Assembly: GCA_963817945.1 (NCBI GenBank)
Contig: CAWFQH010000006.1
Location: 1-36,667, forward strand
Source of the DNA: VRUE01 sp963817945
GTDB taxonomy: Bacteria; Actinomycetota; Thermoleophilia; Solirubrobacterales; 70-9
Direction of reading: 5' to 3'
DNA: 36,667 nucleotides
A program made the translations under genes and the position numbers. The notes below the pieces were generated by a model. That model saw nothing but the letters and a program-made list of their open reading frames with translations, did no database searches and was not told the origin of the DNA. This document shows, piece by piece, positions 1 to 10,911 of the stretch. Position 1 is the stretch's first letter. The number at the start of each line of letters is the position of its first letter.

Positions 1-20
1 GTCTGAGGACAAATCGTAAG

Positions 21-99
21 AAGGGGGGCGGGGTGCCCATCCGCCGGAACCCGCCCCTTCGGGGCTCACAAGTTCCGGCAGACGGGCACCCCGCCCCTT
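21..99. repeat. Nested inverted repeat, possible relative of the second hairpin family
   Basis: Bases 25-38 pair perfectly with 84-97 (14 bp, arm GGGGCGGGGTGCCC). Inside, 43-49 pairs with 72-78, and a short hairpin with a TTC/TTCG loop lies between. The arm contains GGGTGCC, which is also found in the outer arms of the elements at 2513-2637 and 26286-26406. Membership of that family is inferred from this shared block and from the units that follow at 100-213. Confidence 0.55.
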
Positions 100-213
100 C
101 GCCGTTTCTCCTTTCGCTTAGCCGAGGGCAAAAACAGGACGCGCCGCGCGGGACACCGGATCCCCTCGCCGTTTCTCTCGCTTAGCTGGGGAAACAGGAC
201 GCTCGCGGCGCGC
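99..213. repeat. Two tandem related core units
   Basis: Two diverged copies follow each other, at about 100-150 and 167-213. Both contain CGCCGTTTCTC (100-110 and 167-177), a TCGCTTAGC block, AAACAGGACGC (132-142 and 192-202) and a GC-rich tail. The order CTCTCGCT-AG ... GAAA-AG-GAC resembles the cores at about 2570-2601 and 26340-26372, so these look like degenerate relatives of that family. The similarity was judged by eye. Confidence 0.45.
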
Positions 214-247
214 AGGAGGAGAAGCTCGCATCTCGTTTCTTGGGTCG

Positions 248-272
248 ATTTGGCCCCTATAGGGGGCCAAAT
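248..272. repeat. Near-perfect palindrome
   Basis: TTTGGCCCC at 249-257 pairs with GGGGCCAAA at 263-271 around a five-base TATAG loop. It lies about 70 bases beyond the stop of the minus-strand secreted protein gene. It could be an operator or a second 3' hairpin; nothing in the sequence decides between these. Confidence 0.5.
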
Positions 273-287
273 CCACTCCGGAACGCG

Positions 288-315
288 AACGGCCGGGGCG
301 ATTGCCCCGGCCGTT
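288..315 (-). terminator. Stem-loop downstream of the secreted protein gene
   Basis: A perfect 12-bp stem (AACGGCCGGGGC, 288-299, with 304-315) closes on a GATT loop, starting 24 bases past the minus-strand stop codon at 340. Position and stability suit a transcription terminator or 3'-end stabiliser. There is no clear U-run after it on the minus strand, so intrinsic termination is inferred. Confidence 0.6.
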
Positions 316-339
316 GCACTGCCTTGGTAGGTGTTGTGG

Positions 340-1038
340 TTAGTTGCTGCTGCCGCCGGTGAGGCAGTAGGCGTAGACCGTGAGGGTCTCGTTGTTGGGG
401 GCGTAGCTGTGGGCGTGGGCTAGCCAGCCGTTGCCGCTGCGCATGGCGCCGGTGAGGGCGACCCGGTAGTCGGAGGCGGTGTTGCCGCCGCTGATCACCG
501 TGGTGCCGGCCGGGCAGGCGACGCTGACGGTGGCGTTTTTGCCGGCGTCGATCTGGGTCTGGTTCGAGACCTGGATGATGGCGCCGAGCTCGGAGGCGCG
601 GACGGAGCTCGCCTGCAGCTCGCTCGAACCGACCGAGTTCGGGCCGAGGTCGTCCTGCGTCAGCGACTGGTCGGCGACCTCCGAGGAGGCGACCGAAGCG
701 GGAGCAAGGTCACCCGCCGTGAGCGAGTCGGGCGCCACCTCGGGAGAGGCGACCGCGTTTTCGGCGATCTCGTCGGCTTTGACCGCGTCTTTGGCGATCT
801 CGTCGCTGCCCACCGAGTCGGTGCCGAGGTCGGCGGCGGTCACGGCGGCATCGGCGATCTTGGGCGAGCTGACCGCGTTGTCGCGGAGGTCGACGGTGCG
901 AATCGTCGCGTCGACGATCTGCGCCGAGCGGACGGAGAATTTGGGTGCCGCGAAGGCAGTGCCAACCAGGGCCAAAAACAGGGCCACGCAGCTGATTGCC
1001 ATTGCGGGGGAGGGGCGGAACTTGCTCTTGCTGGTCAT
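340..1038 (-). CDS. Secreted protein with ten-residue repeats
   Basis: Hypothetical exported protein of 232 residues. Residues 1-30 form a signal peptide with a hydrophobic core and an AFA-AP cleavage site. Residues about 41-135 are nine or ten copies of a ten-residue repeat of the form x-[A/S]-[V/L]-x-[A/S]-x-[E/D]-[I/V/L]-[A/G]-x (for example DAVKADEIAE, NAVASPEVAP, DSLTAGDLAP). The last ~95 residues are non-repetitive and carry two cysteines that could form a disulfide. The start at 1038 is chosen because a good AAGGAG ribosome site precedes it; an in-frame ATG at 1065 would place that site inside the gene. Regular acidic/small/hydrophobic repeats suggest a solenoid or stalk at the cell surface. 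Function unknown. Confidence 0.8.
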   Translation of the reverse strand: MTSKSKFRPSPAMAISCVALFLALVGTAFAAPKFSVRSAQIVDATIRTVDLRDNAVSSPKIADAAVTAADLGTDSVGSDEIAKDAVKADEIAENAVASPEVAPDSLTAGDLAPASVASSEVADQSLTQDDLGPNSVGSSELQASSVRASELGAIIQVSNQTQIDAGKNATVSVACPAGTTVISGGNTASDYRVALTGAMRSGNGWLAHAHSYAPNNETLTVYAYCLTGGSSN

Positions 1039-1115
1039 CGGGGGCTCCTTTCGTTTGGTTGTCAATCCCGATGAGCCAAGCTTCGAATCGATCGACCTTT
1101 CTCTCTACGGACCCC

Positions 1116-1137
1116 AGGGGTGAACCTCCTCACCCCT
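1116..1137. other. Stem-loop between secreted protein and monooxygenase genes
   Basis: AGGGGTGA (1116-1123) pairs with TCACCCCT (1130-1137) around a six-base loop. It lies in the 133-base divergent region and must overlap the leader or promoter of one or both genes. It could be an operator or leader hairpin; no further evidence. Confidence 0.3.
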
Positions 1138-1171
1138 GATCCCCCCAGGCATCTGCCGAGCGTGGCGCTCG

Positions 1172-2512
1172 ATGAGTAGATTTGGCTGCGTGGCCAGTCC
1201 CCAGAAGGTATGCATCATCGGTGCCGGCAGCACGGGCCTGACCGCCTGCCAGGTCTTGGGAGCGCGCGGAATCGCCTACGACTGCTTCGAGAAGGGGTCG
1301 ATGATCGGCGGCAACTGGCGCTACGAAAACGACAACGGGCAGTCCTCCGCCTACCGCTCGCTGCACATCAACAGCGCCCGCAAGCTCATGTCCTACAAGG
1401 CATTCCCGATGCCGGAGGACTATCCGGACTACCCGAGCCATGAGCACATCGCCAAGTACTTCGACGACTACGCTGCACGCTTCCGCCTGACCGAGAAGAT
1501 TCGTTTTCGCACCGAGGTTGCCGCGGTCGAGCCGGTCGACGGAGGCTGGGAGGTGACCATCGAGGACGTCGACGGCAGGCGGGAGAGCGGCCGCTACCGG
1601 GCGGTCCTCGTTGCCAATGGACACCACTGGAACCCGCGCTGGCCCGAACCGTCTTTCCCCGGTTCCGACGGATTCGAGGGGGAGCAGCTCCACGCCCACC
1701 ACTATCGCGAGCCCGAGGTGCTCGTCGGCAAGCGGGTGCTGGTGCTCGGGATCGGCAACTCCGCGGTCGACATCGCCGTCGAGTCCTCGCGTATCGCCGA
1801 GAAGACCTTCATCGCGATGCGACGTGGCGCCTACGTGCTGCCCAAGTTTCTCGGCGGCAAGCCGATCGACGAAGCAGCGCCGCCGATCATGAGCAGGCTG
1901 CCGTGGCCGGTGCAGCGCTTCTTCATGGGGCGGATGCTAAAGATGACGGTGGGGGAGATGACCGACTACGGGTTGCCAAAGCCCGATCACAAGCTGCTCG
2001 ATGCCCACCCCACCGTCTCCTCGGAGCTGTTGCCGCGGCTCGGCCACGGCGACATCTCGGTCAAGCCGAACATCGAGCGATTCGAGGGGGGTCGCACCGT
2101 CCGCTTCGTCGATGGCGGCGAGGAGGAGATCGACCTGGTCGTCTACTGCACCGGCTACAAGATCAGCTTCCCGTTCCTCTCACCGCAGGTGTTCGAGGCG
2201 CGCGACAACCGCATGCCGCTCTACCGCCGCCTCGTCTCGGTCGATGACCCTGGCCTCTACTTCATGGGATTCATCCAGCCGCTGGGCCCGATCATGCCGA
2301 TCGCCGAGGCGCAGGCGGAATGGATCGCGGATCTCCTCACGGGCAAGGCAACCCTGCCGCCAGAGGAGGAGATGCGGACGGAGATCGACGAGTACGAGCG
2401 CTGGATGGCAAAGCGCTTCGTCAGCTCGAAGCGTCACACGATCGAGGTGGACTTCCACCCCTATCTGCGCCAGATCCGGCGGGAGCGGAAGAGGACGCCT
2501 GAGACTGCTTGA
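1172..2512 (+). CDS. Flavin-containing monooxygenase
   Basis: Predicted FAD- and NADPH-dependent monooxygenase (446 residues) of the class that oxidises soft heteroatoms or ketones. FAD site GAGSTG is at 17-22. The FMO signature F-x-G-x3-H-x3-Y appears as FEGEQLHAHHY at about 168-178. The second Rossmann motif, GIGNSA, is at about 193-198, and a YCTGY motif lies near residue 325. Length is normal for bacterial FMOs. The ATG at 1172 has no clear ribosome site, and a GTG at 1190 would also keep the FAD motif. The gene stands alone, divergent from the secreted protein; its stop is immediately followed by the long hairpin element at 2513-2637. The substrate cannot be told from sequence. Confidence 0.9.
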   Translation: MSRFGCVASPQKVCIIGAGSTGLTACQVLGARGIAYDCFEKGSMIGGNWRYENDNGQSSAYRSLHINSARKLMSYKAFPMPEDYPDYPSHEHIAKYFDDYAARFRLTEKIRFRTEVAAVEPVDGGWEVTIEDVDGRRESGRYRAVLVANGHHWNPRWPEPSFPGSDGFEGEQLHAHHYREPEVLVGKRVLVLGIGNSAVDIAVESSRIAEKTFIAMRRGAYVLPKFLGGKPIDEAAPPIMSRLPWPVQRFFMGRMLKMTVGEMTDYGLPKPDHKLLDAHPTVSSELLPRLGHGDISVKPNIERFEGGRTVRFVDGGEEEIDLVVYCTGYKISFPFLSPQVFEARDNRMPLYRRLVSVDDPGLYFMGFIQPLGPIMPIAEAQAEWIADLLTGKATLPPEEEMRTEIDEYERWMAKRFVSSKRHTIEVDFHPYLRQIRRERKRTPETA

Positions 2513-2837
2513 GGGAAGGCGGTTGGGTGCCCCTCCCTTGCGCTGCCTTTTTCGCCGGGCGCGTCACTTCTCTCGCTGAGAAGGAGGGGCGAAAAAGAGA
2601 CCGCCGCGCTGCGGCAGGGGCACCCAACCGCCTTCTCACGGAGCGGCCTGCCGGGTCGTGCTGAGGGCCTCGCGGGCGCGGTCGTAGCGGGCGGGGAGGT
2701 CCGAAGCCGCCGCCGGATTCCTCATTTGCTTCCCCGACAGGGGGTGCCTTGCTGGCCCACCAAATCAGCCAGAGCGCGCCGAGGACAGGGATCTTCAGGA
2801 CGACGAGCAGGAAGAAGATCGGCAGGAATCCCTCCAT
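2421..2837 (-). CDS. Small single-pass membrane protein, C-terminal extent uncertain
   Basis: Hypothetical protein. The first ~30 residues are strongly hydrophobic with several tryptophans (MEGFLPIFFLLVVLKIPVLG, then a WLIWWASK stretch), followed by a proline/arginine-rich tail. The reading frame continues through hairpin element A and 92 bases into the antisense strand of the monooxygenase, giving 138 residues. A shorter ancestral protein of about 70 residues, ending near 2640, seems more natural; the extra C-terminus may be a product of element insertion or a lost stop. It lies 25 bases downstream of the HAD-like gene in the same direction. No function can be assigned. Confidence 0.45.
   Translation of the reverse strand: MEGFLPIFFLLVVLKIPVLGALWLIWWASKAPPVGEANEESGGGFGPPRPLRPRPRGPQHDPAGRSVRRRLGAPAAARRSLFRPSFSAREVTRPAKKAAQGRGTQPPSLKQSQASSSAPAGSGADRGGSPPRSCDASS
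2513..2637 (+). repeat. Conserved-core hairpin element, copy A
   Basis: A 22-bp outer stem (2513-2534 with 2616-2637; 19 bp perfect from 2516) directly follows the monooxygenase stop. Inside are a 10-bp stem (CTTTTTCGCC, 2547-2556, with 2588-2597), a terminal hairpin (CTTCTC 2567-2572 with 2578-2583, loop TCGCT) and a side hairpin GCCGC-GCT-GCGGC (2603-2615). The same layout and core recur at 26286-26406 with a different outer stem. It probably ends or stabilises the monooxygenase transcript and faces a convergent minus-strand gene. Confidence 0.8.
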
Positions 2838-2862
2838 CGGGCCAGTGTAGAGGCCGGCGGGC

Positions 2863-3339
2863 TCAGAGACCCTGGGCCCAGACCGCCAGCGCTTCCACCT
2901 GAGCCTCCTCCAGGCCGAGGTGGGGCTCCGTGGGCACGAGGAGGGTCGGCTCGTCGCGCCCGCGCGCCCACTCGTAGCAGCTCTCGTCGAAGCTGTCATC
3001 GATCCAAGCCGCCGGGCGGCCCTTCGAGTACTCGTCCAGGGGGCCCAGCTTCCAGTGGGCCGAGCCGAAGCGAGCGGCGCCGTCGAAGCTGAGGAACGGG
3101 AACTCGGGCAGGCCGAGGATGCTCGGCAGGTAGAAGTTGGCTTTCTCCTCCCAGCCGGTCGCCCAGACGAGTTCGTAGTGCTCGTCGAGGCGCCGCAGCC
3201 GCTCGCCGGCCGCCAGCGAGATGCAGTGAACCATCCCGTCGACCAGCTCGAAGCGTGCCTGGTCGCGGCCCGGCGGCTCGTCAAAGCCGAACAACGAGAT
3301 GACGCCGTCGACGTCCACGGCGAGGACGGGCTTAGGCAT
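2863..3339 (-). CDS. HAD-like hydrolase domain protein
   Basis: A 158-residue protein of the haloacid dehalogenase fold. The catalytic motif DVDGV is at 9-13, a motif-II-like threonine lies in VWATGWEEKAN, and a late acidic motif occurs in AWIDDSF. It resembles the compact HAD domains linked to Swiss-Army-knife RNA repair proteins; this is recognition by motif pattern only. It probably hydrolyses a phosphate ester, substrate unknown. It lies downstream of rpsG on the same strand, separated by the structured element at 3357-3476, so it may be the distal gene of the rpsL-rpsG transcript. Confidence 0.7.
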   Translation of the reverse strand: MPKPVLAVDVDGVISLFGFDEPPGRDQARFELVDGMVHCISLAAGERLRRLDEHYELVWATGWEEKANFYLPSILGLPEFPFLSFDGAARFGSAHWKLGPLDEYSKGRPAAWIDDSFDESCYEWARGRDEPTLLVPTEPHLGLEEAQVEALAVWAQGL

Positions 3340-3356
3340 GTTTCAGACCTTAGAGA

Positions 3357-3476
3357 GAGGTCGTGAGGCCGTGGCTGGCAAGGACGCAGGAAGCGAGGTG
3401 AGGAGAGCGCACTGATCTAAGTGCGTGACCCGATCCGAGCGACCGAGGACGCCGCAAGGCGCGGCCTCACGACCTC
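3357..3476 (+). repeat. Core-box inverted-repeat element C5 (between rpsG and the HAD gene)
   Basis: Perfect 15-bp arms (GAGGTCGTGAGGCCG at 3357-3371, complement at 3462-3476) begin within the rpsG stop codon. On the plus strand, antisense to rpsG, it carries the family boxes GGACGCAGG (3382-3390) and CCGAGGA (3443-3449). Between them is a hairpin GCGCAC/GTGCGT like that of copy C4. The pair next to the perfect arm is a T.G wobble on the plus strand, matching the polarity of the other copies. Confidence 0.75.
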
Positions 3477-3944
3477 ACCAACGATAGTGAGCAAACGCCT
3501 TATTGGCCTGGGCCATCCGGTAGATGTCGTCCTTGCGCTTCCAGGCGCCGCCCTGCTGCTGGATCGAGTCGAGAATCTCGCCAGCGAGGCGCTCCGACAT
3601 CGAGTACTCGCGGCGGCCGCGGGCGAAGTCGACCAGCCAGCGCACCGCCAGCGTGCGGGCGCGGCGGGCGGGAACCTCGACCGGCACCTGGTAGGTGGCG
3701 CCGCCGACCCGGCGCGAGCGGACCTCGAGCACCGGGGTCAGCTGCTTGATCGCGGCCTCCAGCGTCTCCACCGCGTCCTCGCCGGAACGCTCGCCGACCA
3801 GCGCCAGCGCGTCGTAGACGATCTGCTCGGCAAGGGACTTCTTGCCGTCCTGCATGACCTTGTTGATCAACTGCTGGACGAGCCGGTTGCGGTGCCTGGC
3901 GTCGGGCTCGACCGGCCGGATCTGGGCTGCAGAGCGGCGCGGCA

Positions 3945-3945
<1 letters not shown>
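3475..3945 (-). CDS. rpsG: 30S ribosomal protein S7
   Basis: S7 organises the 3' major domain of 16S rRNA and the mRNA exit region of the small subunit. The 156-residue protein has the full family length, with the basic N-terminus and the typical VGGATYQVPVEV block. It starts with GTG, overlapping the rpsL stop by one base (TAGTG), so the two are translationally coupled. In E. coli S7 is the feedback regulator of the str operon; here rpsG ends its operon facing away from fusA, so any such control would have a different layout. Confidence 0.97.
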
Positions 3946-4340
<395 letters not shown>

Positions 4341-5350
4341 GGCCGCGCATGGTAGCGGGCCGCCGCTTTCGGGGCCACAACCAGGAGGGCGCCGCCCAGC
4401 ATCAGGCCGGCCGCGGCGGCGATCTCGGCGTAGAAGCCGTCGAAGAGGACCGCGGTTGCGCCCGCGAAGCGAGAGGTTTGGGCGCCGGCGTCGAGTCCCG
4501 CCGGCAGGTCGACCAGGAGGGCGACCCCGAGGGTGAGCGCCCCGACCGCGAAAACGAGGCACCCGATCCGAGCCGCCGACGGGCCGAAAACGGCGCTCGG
4601 GCGGCCGTTTTCGGCCCGTCGGCGGGGGATCCGGAGACGGCGCATCGCGGCCAAGCCCAACAGGGCGGCGAGCAACGCCACCGGCAGCAGCAGGTAGGCA
4701 TGCGCCTCCCCCGCCTTCTCGGCGGCGACGGTGGGCGGCGTCGCCGCGGGCAGTCCGGCGTAGCCCGGTTGGCCGATCTCGACGGCGCGGTACTCGACGA
4801 ACTGGGCGACCGCCAGGCAGGCGGCGGAGGCGAGGACAACGAGGCCGATCGCACGCTGCGGCGTCAGCACGGCGCTGGCTCGGGTCGCTGCCCGAACGGC
4901 GAGATCGCGCAGCCGCAGCAGCCGGCGTTCCACCGCCGAGAGCAGGCGGAAGAGGCGCACGGCAAGCGGCCGTAGCCGGCGCCAGGCCCGGCTCGCAAGG
5001 CGGCGGAGGCGGCGCAGCAGACGCGCGAGCAGGGGCCAGCTGCGGAGCAGGAGAGCGTTGGCGCGTCGATCCGCTGCCCGCGTCCAAGCGCGCACCCGCG
5101 GCGCCTCGACTAGTACGGCGTTGGCGCGTCGGTCGGCACCCCGCGTCCAGGCTTCCGCCCGCACCCGCGCGACCATTGCACGGCGGCGAACCGCTGCTAT
5201 CATCGCCCGTCGCTCAGGCTTCTTTTTTGCAGTTCGTTTCGCCGGGCCCGCGAGGGCCTTTTTCATGCGCCGACCGCGGCGGTTCTTACCGGCCGGCTTC
5301 GATTTCTTTGCTGACTCTCGTTCCCGCTTCAACCCAACTACCTTAAGACC

Positions 5351-7462
<2,112 letters not shown>

Positions 7463-7535
7463 TTCTGGCTATATTTCCCAGGTTCGCCCGCAGAGCACGT
7501 ACAAACCCAACTTAGAAAGGTAGAACGGAGAGCAG

Positions 7536-8720
<1,185 letters not shown>

Positions 8721-8734
8721 CGAGCAAGCATCAA

Positions 8735-8768
8735 GGGCGGGCATCGCCCGCCCCGCCGCTTCGCGGCG
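8735..8768 (+). terminator. Tandem stem-loops after tuf
   Basis: Two adjacent perfect hairpins lie 15 bases after the tuf stop: GGGCGGGC-ATC-GCCCGCCC (8735-8753) and CGCCGC-TTC-GCGGCG (8754-8768). They are followed by an A-rich rather than T-rich stretch, so this is not a textbook intrinsic terminator; attenuation or mRNA 3'-end protection of the tuf message is inferred. Confidence 0.5.
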
Positions 8769-8793
8769 AGAAAACTAAAAAGACATACGACCG

Positions 8794-8826
8794 GGGGCGG
8801 CGCCCCACCACCAAGGGGCGGCGCCC
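8794..8826 (+). repeat. Direct repeat of a self-complementary 12-mer in the rpsJ leader
   Basis: GGGGCGGCGCCC occurs at 8794-8805 and again at 8815-8826. Each copy can fold on itself, and they are separated by CACCACCAA. This sits about 50 bases before the rpsJ start, in the leader of the S10 operon, where an L4-type control structure occurs in other bacteria. No match to that structure is claimed. Confidence 0.35.
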
Positions 8827-8874
8827 TTTCCGCGCGGTGAAGGCCGCGCAGGGGAGAAAAAAAGAGAAATAACC

Positions 8875-9195
8875 GTGGCGACGATCGCGGCCCAGAAAAT
8901 CCGAATCCGACTGAAGGCGTACGACCACGACGCCATAGATCGGGCTGCCCGCGAGATCGTCGAGACCGCGGAGCGAACCGGGGCGACCGTCTCCGGCCCC
9001 GTCCCCCTGCCGACCGAGAAAAACGTCTACTGCGTGATCCGCTCGCCGTTCAAGGACAAGGACTCGCGCGAGCACTTCGAGATCCGTACCCACAAGCGGC
9101 TGATCGACATCCACCAGCCTTCGCCGAAAACCGTCGACTCGCTGCAGCGCCTCGACTCGCTGCCGGCCGGCGTCGACATCGAGATCCGGCTCTAG
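8875..9195 (+). CDS. rpsJ: 30S ribosomal protein S10
   Basis: S10 belongs to the head of the 30S subunit and also serves in NusB-dependent antitermination. The 106-residue protein is complete, with the KIRIRLKAYDH opening and the HKRLIDI segment typical of the family. It uses a GTG start behind an A/G-rich leader (GGGGAGAAAAAAAGAG). It is the first gene of the S10 block, after a 154-base gap rich in hairpins that probably holds its promoter or control region. rplC follows 8 bases later. Confidence 0.97.
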   Translation: MATIAAQKIRIRLKAYDHDAIDRAAREIVETAERTGATVSGPVPLPTEKNVYCVIRSPFKDKDSREHFEIRTHKRLIDIHQPSPKTVDSLQRLDSLPAGVDIEIRL

Positions 9196-9203
9196 GTGGC
9201 TCG

Positions 9204-9839
9204 ATGGCGGCGATCCTCGGCAAGAAGCTCGGCATGACCCAGGTCTTCCGCGAGGACGGGACGGTCGTCCCGGTCACCGTGATCGAGGCGGGCCCTTGCA
9301 AGGTCACCGCGATCCGTGAGGCCGAGCGCGACGGCTACGCCGCCGTGCAGCTCGCTTTCGATGAGGTCGGCGAGGGCAAGCTGAGCAAGGCCGAGTTGGG
9401 CCACCTGAAGAAGGCCGGGGCGGCACCGATGCGGCATTTGGTCGAGTTTCGCGACGAGGCCCTCGGCGCCGAGGACGGTGAGGGCCCCAAGGTCGGCGAC
9501 GACGTCACCGTCGCCTCATTCGAGGCCGGCCAGAAGGTAAAGGTCTCCGGGATCTCGATCGGCAAGGGCTTCCAGGGCGGCATCAAGCGCCACAACTTCA
9601 GCCGCGGCCCGGTCACCCACGGCTCGCACAACGTTCGCGCGCCTGGCTCGATCGGCGCCAGTGCTTTCCCCGCCCGCGTCTTCAAAGGAATGCGGATGCC
9701 GGGCCAGATGGGCAACAAGCGGACGACCCAGAAGGGCCTCGAGGTCGCCGAGGTCGACGCCGAGCGCAACCTGCTGCTGGTCAAGGGCTCGGTCCCCGGC
9801 TCGCGCAACGCGGTGGTGGAGGTGCGCACCGATGGCTAG
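9204..9839 (+). CDS. rplC: 50S ribosomal protein L3
   Basis: L3 is an early assembly protein whose long loop reaches the peptidyl-transferase centre. The 211-residue protein has normal length. Its loop carries the HGSHNVRAPGSIG and RMPGQMG segments, including the glutamine (near residue 169) that is methylated in E. coli L3. The ATG has a GGTGG ribosome site overlapping the rpsJ stop region. The last base of its stop codon is also the first base of the inverted arm of element C1. Confidence 0.97.
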   Translation: MAAILGKKLGMTQVFREDGTVVPVTVIEAGPCKVTAIREAERDGYAAVQLAFDEVGEGKLSKAELGHLKKAGAAPMRHLVEFRDEALGAEDGEGPKVGDDVTVASFEAGQKVKVSGISIGKGFQGGIKRHNFSRGPVTHGSHNVRAPGSIGASAFPARVFKGMRMPGQMGNKRTTQKGLEVAEVDAERNLLLVKGSVPGSRNAVVEVRTDG

Positions 9840-10001
9840 GAGGTCATTCGACACCCTCCAACGCACGCCTGGCGGCGGCGGCCCTGCGCGATGCGGCCTC
9901 CTCGGTCGGCCAAATAGCGGTGCTATTCGACCTCCCTGCGTCCTTGCCTCGCTTGATCCGGCGCGCGCCAGTCGCACGCCCGGAGGTGTCGAATGACCTC
10001 C
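9839..10001 (-). repeat. Core-box inverted-repeat element C1 (rplC-rplD gap)
   Basis: Perfect 17-bp arms (GGAGGTCATTCGACACC at 9839-9855; complement at 9985-10001) extend through a further imperfect stem to about 9874/9966. Core boxes on the plus strand are TCCTCGG (9899-9905) and CCTGCGTCCTTGCC (9935-9948), with an internal AATAGC-GGT-GCTATT hairpin (9913-9927). The right arm covers part of the rplD ribosome site and its start codon at 9993. In the imperfect part, four transition differences are all G.U on the minus strand; there is one mismatch and one bulge. Confidence 0.8.
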
Positions 10002-10610
10002 GCAAAAGCCGCCGTGCTCGGCAAGACGACGAAAGCCGACCTGCCCAAGGAGCTCTTCGCCGAGCCCTTCCACCAGTCGCTGGTGCACGAGACGGCGCGG
10101 GCGGATCTCGCCTCGCGGCGCCGCGGCACCGCCTCGACCCTGACCCGCGGCGAGGTCTCCTTCACCACCGCCAAGGCCTGGCGACAGAAGGGCACGGGCC
10201 GCGCCCGCGCCGGCTCGCTCGGCGTCCCCAACCGCTTCGGCGGCGGCGTCGCCTTCGGCCCCAAGCCGCGCCACTACAACGTCAAGGTCAACCGCAAAGC
10301 GCGGCGCAAGGCGATGCGGGCGGCACTCTCGGTTCATGCCGAGCGCGACAGCGTCGCCGTGCTCGACCCGGCCGCCTACGACACCCCCTCGACCAAAGCC
10401 GCCGCCGGCGCGCTGCAGAAATGGGGCGCCCGGCAGCCGACGTTGGTCGTCCTCAGCGGCGAGGAGACCGGCGCCTTGAAGAGCTTCCGCAATATCGCGC
10501 GGGTCACGGTCGCCGAGGTGGGCGCAATCGGCGTCGCCGATGTGATCGGCGCCGCCTCGCTGGTGATCTCCGAAAGCGCCCTCGAGACGCTGAAGGGGAG
10601 GCTCGCCTGA
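9993..10610 (+). CDS. rplD: 50S ribosomal protein L4
   Basis: L4 is an early-assembly protein lining the exit tunnel and, in some bacteria, the repressor of its own S10 operon. The 205-residue protein has the tunnel loop rich in basic and glycine residues (KAWRQKGTGRARAGS) at about 60-85. The GGAGG site seven bases before the ATG, and the ATG itself, lie inside the right arm of element C1, so translation may depend on how that arm folds. The stop overlaps the rplW start (TGATG). Confidence 0.97.
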   Translation: MTSAKAAVLGKTTKADLPKELFAEPFHQSLVHETARADLASRRRGTASTLTRGEVSFTTAKAWRQKGTGRARAGSLGVPNRFGGGVAFGPKPRHYNVKVNRKARRKAMRAALSVHAERDSVAVLDPAAYDTPSTKAAAGALQKWGARQPTLVVLSGEETGALKSFRNIARVTVAEVGAIGVADVIGAASLVISESALETLKGRLA

Positions 10611-10903
10611 TGGACGCCCGCAACGTCCTCATCCGCCCGGTCGTCTCTGAGAAGAGCTACGCGCTGATCGCCGAGGGCAAGTACACCTTCCGGGTCAACG
10701 ACCGCGCCCACAAGACCCAGATCGCCGCCGCCGTGGAAGAGATCTTCGACGTCGGCGTCGCCGGCGTCCGCACCTCCAAGGTGCGCGCCAAGCCAAAGCG
10801 GCGCGGCCTGACCAAAGGACGTACGCGGGCCTGGAAGAAGGCCATCGTCCAGCTCGCCCCCGGCGAGCGGATCGAGCTGTTCGAGGGCGCGGAGACCGCG
10901 TAG
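10610..10903 (+). CDS. rplW: 50S ribosomal protein L23
   Basis: L23 sits at the tunnel exit and is a docking point for trigger factor and SRP. The 97-residue protein has the typical IRPVVSEKSY start and the basic loop KPKRRGLTKGRT. It overlaps the rplD stop by one base, so it is translationally coupled to it. Confidence 0.97.
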   Translation: MDARNVLIRPVVSEKSYALIAEGKYTFRVNDRAHKTQIAAAVEEIFDVGVAGVRTSKVRAKPKRRGLTKGRTRAWKKAIVQLAPGERIELFEGAETA

Positions 10904-10911
10904 GAGCGACG

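Larger units (their letters stand above)
1..339. other. Gene-free structured region at left edge
   Basis: No convincing coding sequence is visible in these 339 bases. The stretch is filled with nested inverted repeats: a long hairpin at 25-97, two related units at about 100-150 and 167-213, a near-palindrome at 248-272 and a 12-bp stem-loop at 288-315. It lies downstream of the minus-strand secreted protein, so part of it is that gene's 3' region. What lies to the left is outside the window. Confidence 0.6.

Noticed and set aside
479..1123. A 214-codon plus-strand frame over the secreted protein
   Set aside because: It is the complement of a repetitive gene. The minus-strand frame has a signal peptide, a ribosome site and clear decapeptide repeats; the plus frame has none.
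4341..5087. Upstream extension of rpsL to a 380-residue protein
   Set aside because: S12 is normally 123-140 residues, and the family start motif begins at the GTG at 4340. The extension is proline/arginine shadow sequence overlapping the membrane protein frame.
8721..8874. A sixth copy of the core-box element in the tuf-rpsJ gap
   Set aside because: The gap has several hairpins, but no TCCTCGG or CCTGCRTCC boxes and no long outer arms.
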